Shown here: in pieces, positions 36,201-45,400 of the stretch
Layout of the letters: every line of letters begins with the position of its first letter
Position numbering within the stretch: the first letter of the stretch is position 1
Origin: Micrasema longulum
Lineage: Eukaryota; Arthropoda; Insecta; Trichoptera; Brachycentridae
Length of the DNA stretch: 64,000 bases
Assembly: GCA_022494885.1 (NCBI GenBank)
Contig: JAGVSM010002413.1
Span: 170,556 to 234,555 of the forward strand
Direction: 5' to 3'
Position numbers and translations under genes: made by a program
Notes under the pieces: generated by a model
The model's database searches: none
The model's input: the letters and a program-made list of their open reading frames with translations, nothing else
What the model was told of the DNA's origin: nothing

Positions 36201-39095
36201 ATGATTCTATATTGAAATTAATCAAAGATGCACCATCATTTTCAATATTACCAAAACGATATTCCAGGCTCCTTTTAAATTTCTTTTGAATGTTCTCGAT
36301 TTGATTAATATTTACATTATACCGAGGGGGACCAGTTATTATGTTATTGGTACAAACACGAGGCCAGAACCAAAACTGAAGCCATTAAAGAAATGCAGCC
36401 GGTACCAAGAATGAGAACATCCTATGGTCAATATTTCCACTTATATCTTGGAGTCTATCAAAAACGGTTTGAGACATATCAAACTACTCAAAATTCAAGG
36501 AAGAAATAAAAAATATATTAATGGATAGAAATGCAATTAGCCCAAAAACTATGGTCATCCTATGATCCCTATAATTCAAGCTACCTACACTTAGTTGAGA
36601 TTTGTAACAATATATTTATATTTGAAATTAATTATTTTTTGTATTTCTATGTTAAAAGTCTATTTTAAAACAATTCATTGAGTAAAATATATATATCAGA
36701 CTAAACTAAAATTGCAAAATGTCTTCCTCGGCAAGGGTTTTCCCAGTGAGGAATACATTGTTAATGTTATGTATTCTTGTGAAGTATTAAATAAATAAAT
36801 ATCACAAACTTACTCATAAAAAAATAAACAATCATTTACTTTTATACAAACTTATACCATGTTATCAGATAAACAAAAAATTTGGACGAAATTCTTAAAG
36901 GTTTACAGCCAACGCAGACACATGTTCATTGGACCTTAAGAATGTATAAAAAACAATAATACTCAAGAAAACAAAACTGAAAACAAAGGAAATAAATTTC
37001 CAATCTACTAGACCAGGTAGCAGAAGACACTCCCAATACTTAAATTGAATACACGTTGCCTACCATACTAAAGGTCCCGGGTTTAATCGCTGATAAAGTT
37101 GAAATATTGTTTTTTAATACTTTGTGGTTTTTCACTGCAATATTTTACACTGACTGGCACCTGAAGGGTAAGACTGACAAATTTTTCTTCATGTTTGCTG
37201 ATAGCTACTCAGTGGTTCGAGCACCAATGCGGTGCCCCGAGCTGTACTCAGTACAGAAAGGGAAATGATGATGATGATGACACTGATTAGTCAAATTTAT
37301 TGAATTTCAACTTTGATGCAGGCTTACCTAGTGAGGTAGGTAATTACAAAACAAAGGCGGTATATTAGTACGTGCATATGTGAAGTGCACTGCCAAGTAA
37401 AAATATAAATAATAAGATAAGCAATAGAAATAAGAAATACGAAGAAACAGCGATTTAATGCAATATTATGCATATATTTTTTATTCAATATTAGTGCCAA
37501 TAGATCTAGCAAGATCGTCTTTACTAGATGACCTTCTTATCTTGTCAGCTTAGACATACTTATTTAAATTCAAAAAAATTATTATTGCCCAAATACATGT
37601 TTTGTGATGTTCGGCGTGATAACGAAATTCATCACTATCCTACGAGGGGAGGTGAAGGAATAATACCGAATGTAGCGAAACCGTGGCTTGAGCGAGTTAG
37701 ACTACACTTCATAGTGGTAAATCATGCGTTAGAGGGAGAAAACGATCCCTGCAGAGCCGGCACATGCGGAGATAGTTTGCTTGTTACCTCACTTTGAACA
37801 TGTATAATGAAATTGGTACCCAAGGATTTCTAAGATTTAATTACATACTATTTTTTTTTATTTTTTTAAATTAATTTTTGCACCACAACAGGCCATTGGG
37901 CCTAATTACAGTGGTGAATTACATCACAGAAACCCCAGGCTTGAGAAAAATCACATTTTATTTGTTGTGTTCTCACCGGGAATCGAACCCAGAACCTTCC
38001 TCATGTGAGTCAAGCGTGTTGACCACTACACCATGAGGTCTATGTTAGCGCGTGTAGAACTAAGTGGGTAGGTACGAACGAAAGCTGTGGCGGATTTGGC
38101 ATTCAAATACACGGGCAGCCGTTGCACGTAATATCACTTGTTTACAACACCTTAAGACGTATTGTGTTATATTACCTCTAGTACAAGTTTACAAAATCTA
38201 AAGAAATGCACGGCCGGTATTTTTGTTCAGGAGCTAATTGTGCCACAAAACTAAATATATTAGATGAGCTTGGGAACATACACTGAAGTGTTATTATATT
38301 TTTAATTTCGTGTTTCTTTCTTAAGAAGAACTTATGAATTTTGCAACCTGTTTACGGACTTCTGTTAGCTGCTAACTTTTGCGGTTCTAGACAGGTCTGC
38401 TTTTTGTAGTTCAATTGAAAATTACTGTTGCAGTCAGCGGAGTAACCTGAGACATCAGTGTGATTTAGGGGGGATCCGGAGTAAAATTGTACAGTGAAAT
38501 CACTTTATATAATTGTAATTAAGTATTTATTGGATTGAGAAGGCATTCCAAAGCCGACACATTACATGCAGAAAAAATATTCAAGTTTAGGATTTAGTCC
38601 TTTTGCCAAGGTGTTGATAATTGCATCGCAATACGCTTGCTAAGTAATTTAACATGCTTTTTAAAATCTAGACAGGGACAGTTGATTTCTACAAGTTTCC
38701 CTGTTTATTTTTAAATGCTGAGATGAGTGAAATTTTAAAGGCTTTTGGGGCAACTGTTTGCATTGCATTCTGAATCTTTTATGATCTCAGTAAATGTTCG
38801 TATGAAATAATAGGAAAACCAACACCAATTCGAGAGACTAATGAAATTAAGATTCAGTTTTTATCAGCTATGACTTTGTGACAAAATTTACCTTGACAAG
38901 ATAACCTTTGGCACTGCTTATTCCAAATAATGATGGCAGATGCCTAGCACCAATCACAGTAACATACAAACACTTTGTGACAGAATTATGCACGAGTTTG
39001 AATCCGATTTCTGGTTCCACACTACCGCTGCCCGCAAGTCTATCACTACGAGTGGAAGTGAGAAGACTTTTAACTCTAGAAAGCGAGAGAGCCAT
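23946..39095 (-). CDS. Tandem C2-domain protein, synaptotagmin-like (four exons, complete)
   Basis: Four exons (39095-38892, 29534-29043, 26463-26325, 24250-23946) join with phases 0, 0 and 1 into a 379-residue protein. Seen: residues about 29-130 form a first C2 domain (LYVTVIGARHLPSL, GYLVKIKLFPG, WNEEFKFEL). A low-complexity insert at about 135-157 has a Lys run and a Pro run. A second C2 domain spans about 237-370 (GQVEISLLYVSSENRL, VTVYVSLGC, LGKVLIG, LWKAAI) and ends WIPFD. There is no signal peptide or membrane segment, and the first C2 loop in both domains lacks the Asp cluster that binds Ca2+. Known: tandem C2 proteins bind phospholipids or SNAREs in membrane traffic. Inferred: a cytosolic, Ca2+-independent membrane or partner-binding protein. 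The ATG has a good AAAAATGG context. The orthologue within the synaptotagmin superfamily is not identified. Confidence 0.85.
24366..24960 (-). repeat. Two SINE family 1 copies in a tandem-like duplication (C2 gene intron 3)
   Basis: Copies at 24366-24581 and 24665-24894 are in minus orientation, each with a tRNA-like head (CAGGAATCGAA or CAGAAATCAAA). Each is followed by the same flank, GATTTCCTT, TTAGGATTTTTACC, GAGAG and AGCCA (24598-24635 and 24905-24944), so element plus flank repeat with a period near 310 bases. Confidence 0.6.
24961..25819. other. Unannotated intron sequence (C2 gene intron 3)
   Basis: The sequence is AT-rich with no additional exon or repeat family recognised. At 25685-25730 the motif GTTTTTGAAACC occurs twice. 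Confidence 0.35.
25820..26090 (-). repeat. SINE family 1, full copy with target duplication (C2 gene intron 3)
   Basis: In minus orientation it has a tRNA-like head GGCATGGTTGATATGAAATA preceded by the B box GGTTCGATTCC, and a GAAGAAGAAG tail. It is flanked by 13-base direct repeats with one mismatch: ACGACAAAGTAAC at 25807-25819 and ACGACATAGTAAC at 26091-26103. Confidence 0.8.
26325..26463 (-). CDS. C2 gene exon 3 (residues 233-278 and the first base of codon 279)
   Basis: The acceptor TTTTACAG precedes CAAGAAAAC; the exon ends in G before GTATGA. It encodes the opening strands of the second C2 domain, KKGQVEISLLYVSSENRL. The single leftover base pairs with the two-base start of the next exon to make an Ala codon. 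Confidence 0.82.
26830..27158. mobile_element. pogo/Tigger-type MITE (C2 gene intron 2)
   Basis: The ends are CAGTCTCGATCATCCGACC and, in inverse, CAGTAGAGTCTCGATTATCC, bounded by TA on both sides (26828-26829 and 27159-27160). Tigger/pogo termini have this CAGT...TCGATTATCCGA form and TA target duplications. The 329-base interior carries several CATCCGACC-like subrepeats near the left end and no coding capacity. Confidence 0.75.
27570..28425 (+). pseudogene. Decayed mariner-like transposase (C2 gene intron 2)
   Basis: On the plus strand, with frame changes, the recognisable blocks are GYVNKQDCRIWGTENQ near 27880-27930, GVIGLYFFENTTGNG near 27990-28040, GATCHTAAET near 28120, RSDTSGPF near 28220, GKVYANNPD near 28270 and QSQGGHVV near 28400. 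These follow the order of catalytic-domain motifs in insect mariner-like transposases. Stops and frameshifts are frequent, so it is dead. Confidence 0.7.
28426..28850 (+). repeat. LINE 3' tail (C2 gene intron 2)
   Basis: The segment GAGTTGTTCTAACTCCTGGG and a long T run at 28827-28842 match the tail of the LINE relic at 1405-1492. The open frame at 28506-28814 lies in this tail and has no domain, so it is not called coding. Confidence 0.45.
29043..29534 (-). CDS. C2 gene exon 2 (residues 69-232)
   Basis: The acceptor TTTTCAG precedes ATC; the exon is 164 codons, phase 0 at both ends, with donor GTAGGT. It completes the first C2 domain (SWPVWNEEFKFEL, GHFISLTIYAV), then carries a run of Lys and Pro residues and a basic helix-like segment (RVARLERAFSEAFRSKKAE). 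It is markedly GC-richer than the surrounding introns. Plus-strand open frames over it are antisense shadows. Confidence 0.88.
29535..30474. other. C2 gene intron 1, proximal part
   Basis: No extra exon was recognised. CCGGCG-type palindromic motifs are clustered near 30270-30370 but were not assigned to a family. Confidence 0.35.
30475..30705 (+). repeat. SINE family 1, plus orientation (C2 gene intron 1)
   Basis: A tRNA-like head (GTTGGCGCGTTCGCC, then GGGCTCGCTTCC) is followed by the family body, ending TGCAGTGCCTTATGGGCTGT and a TGATGATGA tail. Confidence 0.7.
30706..31943. other. C2 gene intron 1, unannotated part with a small tandem repeat
   Basis: At 31039-31116 a 25-27-base unit, CATACAAACCGTAAGA plus a TAATATCTT-like end, is repeated three times. 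The rest shows no recognised content. Confidence 0.45.
31944..32286. mobile_element. hAT-type MITE with perfect 8-base target duplication
   Basis: The element begins TAGAGATGCAA and ends TTTTACATCCATA, so the termini are TAGAGATG and TATGGATG in inverse. It is flanked by CTCGTGAC at 31936-31943 and 32287-32294. An 8-base duplication and a TAGAGATG-like terminus are typical of hAT elements. The interior is packed with palindromic GGTATTTTACCG/GGTAAAATACCG motifs. It is non-coding. Confidence 0.8.
32533..32706. repeat. Dispersed repeat R-a, copy 2
   Basis: Homologous to 15068-15262, same orientation, with about 20 bases of net deletion. Confidence 0.65.
32707..33585. other. C2 gene intron 1, unannotated part
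   Basis: AT-rich with no recognised content. Confidence 0.35.
33586..34395 (-). pseudogene. Jockey/CR1-like LINE relic (C2 gene intron 1)
   Basis: The minus strand reads YLGLTFDRTFSFENHIY around 34210, then LKKILPFKLLKLVY, SIISYGMLSWGG and YNLQKRLLKIM around 33960-34130. This is the C-terminal region of a non-LTR reverse transcriptase. Fragments down to about 33600 (YGSRTEYIVPELF, LPAEVKNSTS) continue the C-terminal end in shifted frames. It lies tail-away from the plus-strand relic that starts at 34396. Confidence 0.65.
34396..34930 (+). pseudogene. Second Jockey-like LINE relic, opposite strand
   Basis: The plus strand reads DFGVKLDSKFTYKKHIENT and SDKILGFVI at 34410-34500, VRSALEFGCPILN at 34565-34600 and TRRIMLGMSVVYKIVNN at 34710-34760. 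These are the YLGV..D, IR..LEY..p.W and RR....L..LYKI.N motifs of Jockey-type elements. Stops and frameshifts are present. Confidence 0.65.
34998..35102. repeat. Perfect inverted repeat with 34-base arms
   Basis: The left arm 34998-35031 begins GACAGCCGTCGTAACGGTGA and the right arm 35069-35102 is its exact reverse complement; the loop is 37 bases. It is non-coding and probably the core of a foldback element. Confidence 0.85.
35176..35382. repeat. Long hairpin with about 95-base arms
   Basis: The outer arms share TAATAATAAAAATACTTTAT and GTTTTATTCCACTTTT; the inner arms share TGACCGGGTTTCGTCGTGAC and CGACATC. The loop is 13 bases (35281-35293). There is only one mismatch in the inner 32 bases. 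It is non-coding, probably a foldback or MITE copy. Confidence 0.85.
35635..35720 (-). repeat. SINE fragment, family 4, copy 2
   Basis: Blocks AATCAAGTTGTGGAGGAGTA, GGATTTGAACCTCGGAC and GAGTCTGCGACACTAG match 18155-18240 and 59560-59640. Confidence 0.55.
36150..36400 (-). pseudogene. LINE reverse transcriptase fragment, minus strand
   Basis: The minus strand reads VNINQIENIQKKFKRSLEYR, resembling the I..IE.iQkkFlR segment of Jockey-like reverse transcriptases. The fragment is short and decayed. Confidence 0.45.
36430..36810 (+). pseudogene. LINE C-terminal end and 3' tail, plus strand
   Basis: The plus strand reads ISNYSKFKEEIKNILMDRN near 36475-36535, like the last helix of Jockey/CR1 polyproteins. 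It is followed at 36715-36805 by CTTCCTCGGCAAGGGTTTTC, CCAGTGAGGAATAC and an AAATAAATAAA tail shared with 9262-9360. Confidence 0.5.
37047..37285 (+). repeat. SINE family 1, plus orientation
   Basis: A truncated tRNA-like head (TACTAAAGGTCCCGGGTTTAA) is followed by the family body with ACTGACTGGCACCTGAAG, AATGCGGTGCCCCGAGCTGT and a GATGATGATGATGA tail. Confidence 0.65.
37286..37865. other. C2 gene intron 1, unannotated part
   Basis: The open frame at 37528-37797 shows no recognisable domain. No other content was identified. Confidence 0.35.
37866..38042 (-). repeat. tRNA-derived SINE, family 2, copy 1
   Basis: In minus orientation it begins GACCTCATGGTGTAGTGGTC (A box), then GGGTTCGATTCCCGGTGAGA (B box), then a body ending AGGCCCAATGGCCTGTTGTG. 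The same element is at 55385-55562. Confidence 0.8.
38043..38891. other. C2 gene intron 1, distal part
   Basis: No recognised content was found; the splice donor of exon 1 is at 38891-38890. Confidence 0.35.
38892..39095 (-). CDS. C2 gene exon 1 (residues 1-68)
   Basis: The ATG at 39095 starts MALSLSRVKSLL, a short basic leader, followed by the first two strands of the first C2 domain (EIGFKLVHNSVTKCLYVTVI). The donor follows AAG as GTAAAT and is phase 0. The junction falls inside a C2 beta strand, YLVK/IKLF, which supports the join to the exon at 29534. The intron is about 9.4 kb. Confidence 0.85.
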
Positions 39096-41930
39096 TTTTA
39101 TAGTACTTTGTTCACTTAAAACTTTTAAACGAGATCAAACAGTTTAATTAAAGTTTACAATATTCGTTAAAATGCGTATAATATTTTGAAACATTGTTTG
39201 AATCGGAGTTACACCCACTCCCCGCCAGAAACTGAAATATAAATAAAAATAAAACGTCAACAAGTGGTTGACATTGACAGTAAAGAGCGTGTTCATAAAC
39301 TTACTCTCGTTTTGCAGCAATAAAGTTATGTTCGATTATTGACGTGAAGTTTATTTGTCTACACATCCCAAATTCATCACAAAACTGATTTTAAGTGAGA
39401 AAAAAATATTGTTTAATTCGATTTAACCTTATAAAACTTAATTCAAACTTCAAATTAATTGGTTTTAGTTACTCTAAAAATATGCTTGAATAGGATTTAA
39501 AAAAATAAAACCATTGAAACGGAATTTGCTTTGGCTATTATTTATTTTTTATTGAATTGCCAATCTAGAATAGTAATTAAAGGCGTTTTAAACAAACTAA
39601 AAAAATTGTGTTATTACTGCCACAGAGATAAGTAAATACATTTATATAAAGGACGTCCCAAAGAATAATTTTTTGAAATCCATGTTTTTCCCTACAAAAG
39701 TGGTAAGTTTTCAGTAAACTCAGTTTAAAATATTCAACTTCAGTGTAGTAATAGCGGTAATGTGCATAACTCAGGAATGTCAAAATAACAGTTGCTTGGA
39801 AATAATAAAGTTTTTCAATAGAATGAAGCCAAGAGAAATCCATCATCGAAAGATTTCGAATATCATTATTTTTTATTTCGGTATATTAGGCAAATCCCCT
39901 TTGGAATAAATTAACTTTCTAGCGGTAAAGCAATTATGGGTAACGTTTTCTAAACACGAGCATTTTGCTCCATTAGAGAGGTGCAAACGTTTTTTTTAAT
40001 TTATTTAAAAAAACGTTTACATTTATCTTTAAATAAAATTATAACATGTATTTGCATACAAAAAAATAAAACTTTTTTGAATTAAAATTTAAAAAATATG
40101 ATTCTACAATTATTTCCTTTCAACCTACGTGTCTTTTTAGTATTTTTAAATACATTTTTAACATTAACCCAGTCCTGCTATAATTTTCCTGCTATAATTT
40201 CCTGCTATAATTTTAGTGTTTGTCAAACAAAATAACGAAATAACACAATTTTCCAATCTTCAAAAATTTAATAGGTCGAAAATTTCGTAATCTCATTTGA
40301 AGGTTCTTTGGGAGTTTTCTTGTTGGAACGCTTCTTCGTTGTAAATTTTCCAGCACTAACTTATCCGACAGATTACTCGAAAAATGTTTTTGTATCAATA
40401 TTATTTCCGGTGTAAACAATTTGAGAATTTATAGGGCCTAAAATTTTACATTGAAAATAAAATCACCATTTGCCAACGCTCGCTATTTCAAACAATATTA
40501 TGTGCTGCACACATTTTATCTACTACCACTGCATCCGGGCTGGTATTCCAAACGCTCTCGTGGCCGTAATCTTTTCTTCTAAACATGTTTAATTATAAGT
40601 TACTGACAAAGATACTTAAAATGTTTATGCAAATATTCTAATTTTCGTACACAAATATGGGTTTTTCTTTATAGACAGTCGAAGATAACTCTGTTAACTT
40701 CCCATTGTAATCGGGGCCGAGATTTTGTAATATTGTAAATTATGATTTCTGGCTTGCATTTATCGCCAGTGTCTGCATCTACAAAATATGTATGTCATAT
40801 GCCATATTATGGCGTCATCAAAATATACGCCATAAATAAGAATATTTTTTTTGGTACATAGGAAACTACGGTACTCTCTTTTCTGTAACCGAATAAACTT
40901 GAATTCTCTGCGAGCCTCTTAATTTGAATGAATGAAGAGAGAATTTTGCGTTTATTTTTTAATGTCTACATAAAAAATGGAATGTTTCAGATTAATATCT
41001 GAAAACTAATTTTCTGCTGTTATATTTTGCCCTGTATTTTTAATCGGGGAAACTAGTCTCCTTGCTACACCAATAAGCTGATAAAATAAAAAATAAGACC
41101 TGTCTAGTTGAGCTCTTGGCTTCAAACTATAAGTGTAAAAAAAAAATAATTTAGCATCGACTAGGGCGTATATTTTATGCTTTATTTATTGAGTTCGGAA
41201 GGCATACTGACGTAATGGACACCTTTGTGTTATTATTTTGTTTGGTTTACGTCTTGCGAACCTAATACAATATATTAATTATATATATATCATATTATAT
41301 AAGATAACAAATCTATTGCATTTGAAAAAGCTGAGTAGAAGACTAATTAACCTGATACTCTTGTGAACTAAGACTTATTATTGATACGAAATATTAGAAA
41401 ATAAATACCTGAATTCTGGTGGTATAATTATGTACCATTTTGTTCTAGATGTTCTTCAAGTCATTGAATTTTTGTCATAACATATTTAAAGCGATTGAAG
41501 AATATTCTCACGGCTTTTAAAAAATAATTATTTAAAGCTAAATGTTTTTGTGATAATACTGAAAAAAATAAAATTCTCGTAGTTTATTTTAAAAAATAAA
41601 CTGAGGTAAATATGAATACAAATAAAGACAGATATTTATTATTCCTCTCGAATATTACATTTTAACAGAGTAAAACACCCTGATGTTGATAAAAAGTCTC
41701 GAATTCTTGTGCCCGAGTATAAGAGATAGACGCAATCAATCAATTTTAGAGTATTTTCATTACAGATTATTCATAAAACGTTTTTTAAATTTTCATTTGT
41801 AATTTATGTCGATGTTAAAAAACTTTTTAATACCATAAATTTAGTGTTAGATGCACGTTAAATCCGTGTCAATTTTCCCAGACAATTTAAAGAATTTTAA
41901 AAAAAAAATCATGTGTTTTAGGGTAAAGTA
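39096..41930. other. Intergenic region between the C2 gene start and the cadherin gene end
   Basis: It holds the 5' flank of the C2 gene; a TATA element or initiator could not be assigned with confidence. A 13-14-base unit CCTGCTATAATTTT is repeated three times at 40173-40214. A block GGACGTCCCAAAGAATAATT at 39651-39670 resembles termini of mariner-type MITEs but has no partner nearby. No further gene was found. Confidence 0.4.
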
Positions 41931-41936
41931 TTTATT
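41931..41936 (-). terminator. Candidate polyadenylation signal of the cadherin gene
   Basis: AATAAA on the minus strand lies about 190 bases after the cadherin stop codon, a reasonable 3' untranslated length. Chance occurrence is possible in AT-rich DNA. Confidence 0.45.
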
Positions 41937-42125
41937 TTACACTTGAATATTATACGTCACCAAGTTATGTATGAATGATGACGGTTATGAATGTCTTTTG
42001 TTTAATTGTAAACATTTTGTTGAATATTTTTCCCAATCAAATGATTAAATAGTATTAAAAATAAATCTAATGAGTAAGTAAGTCTTGGCTAACTTCAGAA
42101 GGTAAATGTTTAGCTGTTTGGAGTA

Positions 42126-42483
42126 TCACAATCTTTCATCTTCGTAAATATCATCAATATCTATTTGTAGAACTTTCTCGTTAAAGGTGACCATAGATTT
42201 CCTCCTAGCTACTGGTTCTCCGAATTCATCTTCTTCACTTTCCGAATCACTTCCTTTGATTTTCTCATGGTGTCCATTTTGATCAGAGTTGGGTTTATCC
42301 CTCGCCTTGAATCCGGGGTTGATGACCTCATCCAGGGAAGAGGTGAGGTGGGCATTGTCTATCTGGGATGGAACCTCATCTACGTACTCCAAGTTTGAGC
42401 TTTTTTTGCTGCTGTTATCAGATTCGATCGAGGAAACACTGCTTCTGGTACTAGAGTTCGTGAAACTTGAATATGTTTTCCGC
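42126..42483 (-). CDS. Cadherin exon 1 from the 3' end: cytoplasmic tail and stop
   Basis: The acceptor TTTTTTTAG precedes G, which completes a Val codon split with the transmembrane exon. The tail begins RKTYSSFTNSSTRSSVSS, contains SDSESEEDEFGEPVARRKS and ends IDIDDIYEDERL before TGA. Ser-rich and acidic patches suggest casein-kinase-type phosphorylation (inference). Confidence 0.9.
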
Positions 42484-45400
42484 CTAAAAAAAGTACAATT
42501 AGGAATATTACCCAGGTTAACTGATAAAATTACCCACTTAATTATTTTACAACTATTTAATTATGTTCACGGTAAATATAAAGACGTTTGGACGTGATGT
42601 GTGTTTTAAAAGTATATTTAAAATGAAAAGTACGCGGAGATTTTTATAATAATGATTATTCAGAAATGTATTCCAGAATGTAAGTGGGGAGTGTAATATT
42701 ACGCTTTCTATATACATTAAAAAATATTTTTTACTCTACTCGTAGATTTTGTGTTAAACCTACCCGTAAGTGTGTGCAGCAAAATTCTTAAGAGGGGTTT
42801 TAACAAGTCTATTTCCGTTTAACTCTTAAAAGATTGTGGTAAATAATCTCTTTGCGCGCGGTGATGTAACATCGTGTTATCACAAGCAAAGACGGAATAT
42901 TCTAAAGTTTAGACATAAAATTAAAAAATGCAGTTTAACAATTCCTTTTCCATAATTTATAAAAATAAAAATATAATTTAGCCCTGTTGTAGCAAAAAAA
43001 AAACAATAGTTCGCCGCTCATAATTTACGCGTGCGTCTTTTATCGCTGTCAACAACCGTCTGAATTTGTTTCACACAACATGGGCTACAGTGGCTACAGA
43101 AAAGTGTCTCTGTCTTCCTTGTTATGTGTTCTATCTTCGTACTCTCTCTAATGCAGATGTATTGCTGATTGCTGTATTTGCGGACATCATTCTTCGGGTA
43201 GTAAGGTCAAATACTTTTTGTATTAAAATCCAGCATAGTTATAAAACTTTTACTTTTCAAACCCGGTGTGAAAATGACCATTTGAAAATTATAATAAACA
43301 CAACCTCGTCTTTAAAAAAACTGACGAAGTTGATATGAAATATTTATTTGAAAGGGTGTTTTAACACCAAAATATTTCATACTCCCTGGACTGGCACCTA
43401 AGCGTTAGACTGATCATCTTACCTTCAGTATTAATAAAAGTTCAACATTCGCTGTTATTGGTGTACTAATGCAGTGCCCTATGTACCATTAGGTGTGGAA
43501 AGGGAATGACGATGAAGTTAAGAAAGTCAAAATAAGAAATTTTAAAAGTATGGAGGGAGGAGCTGCAGAAATACTAATATTTACTTAGTCAAATCCTCGA
43601 TGATGTTTCTCGAAATATAATATTTCATAAAAATTAGTGTTCTATAGAATTACTAGCGGACCTGACAGACGTCCTGCCCGAACGTTGGCTTGCCTGCTAT
43701 TAGCTGGTTCCGAAAACGTTTTTTCGATATTCGAATTTCCCACCTACCGGGTCCAACTGTGAATCTAAACCCTCCAGAGACCCTCTCAAACACACAAAAA
43801 AACACAAGCAGGCATTTTGGTTTCGATTCTAAACGTCACGTCTGGCTGGCGGTTGAAGAACGACTAAATACACGTTGGGTATGACTGAATGTTTGGGCAT
43901 GAGTTAAGTGTCATAATTTTTGAGGGCTCAGAACATGTCTATGTGTATTAAAATGTAAAGGAATTACCCAATACAATGCCATCTAAAATTGGAAAAAAAC
44001 AAAAACAATATAGATTGATACAGCGTTATGGAAATAAATTTATTACTTCAAATAAAAATTGGGTTGCAAAAATCTTAAAATAGGTAGGTACTTTATTTGT
44101 GACTATTGTTGTAATGCCCCGATATGAAAGGGCCCTAGGCCCCAGGCACACACTTTGTTATGATAAGATGAAAGTGTGTTTTGGTATGCAATGTAATTGA
44201 TATAATTGAGTAAAGCAACATTACTTACACGACAATAAAGTAATAAGCGCATATTCCCGCTATGGTAAGGAATAACAGCACGCCCAGGATGGATATTCCA
44301 ACTATATATCCAGTATTGTCCGAATTTCCACCTCTGCCCAACTGTTGCAGTAGGGGGCTGTCAGTAAGGGTGACTCCTTCCACTTTCCACGGAAAAACTG
44401 TATTGCCTATTTGGCTGTAAACGAATATAAACACAAAATAATTCATTAACCTTTCAATCATACGGGTTTCCCTTCCCGCGGTTCGGGTTCCAATGCGAAT
44501 AACCCAGTCCGTTTTAAACATGGTTATTTACTCAGAGTAATAATGCGTAACCTAGAGAGACGCCCTATCACTATGTTTCAAAGAACGCTAGCGATGTTGG
44601 TTAGCAACCAATTGGTGGCCATTTTGTTTTATTTGACAACATAAACATAACGGTTCGATCGGATGCTTTTGTAGCTGTGTCAAAACACTTAAAACTTTGT
44701 TTGTAAATAACTTAGATATTTACGTAATTATAAATAAAAATCGACTAAAGAGAATTGCAGTATGTTTGGTTGCAGCAGTAGGAGCGTTAAAGGTGTTAAA
44801 GAAGACGAGTTTTCAGCAGGTAATCAGACAGGTAATTGATTTCGAATATTTTCCCATGATTTACATTGATTTTTGGAATTTATTGTCCCGACACGTAAAT
44901 TATGTTGCTTAAAAACTTTGCTTATACCAACATATTTACTTTAAATACATTTTTTTCTCAAATTAGGAGATAAATTTGTGAATTAAAGTATGTTTACTGT
45001 TGATTTTGACAGTTGATTATGGGCAATATGTCAGGGCCGCACTAGGCATCCATCTAAAGTTTGAGTTTTTATCGAATAGAGTTCGATTCAAATTTTACTC
45101 TAAAATAGCAAATTAAAAATAAAAACCTTGAAATCGCATCTAAAATGACGTGTCCAATTTTCAGGCCGCTACGACTCGCCGTTTCGGAGATGTGACGGAC
45201 AAACAAACAAACTCAACACAGGACTTAGGTTCAATGGAGTTGGGATTTATGTCTCAATAAACATAACGTAAATGTATTGTAAATAAAATTAATAAAAAAA
45301 TAAACACAAACATGTATATTCAGTATTAAAAAATAATTATAGGCGAATTATAGAAAAATAGATTGGAATAACCCTGCAATAATAAATACACAGGTTCATA

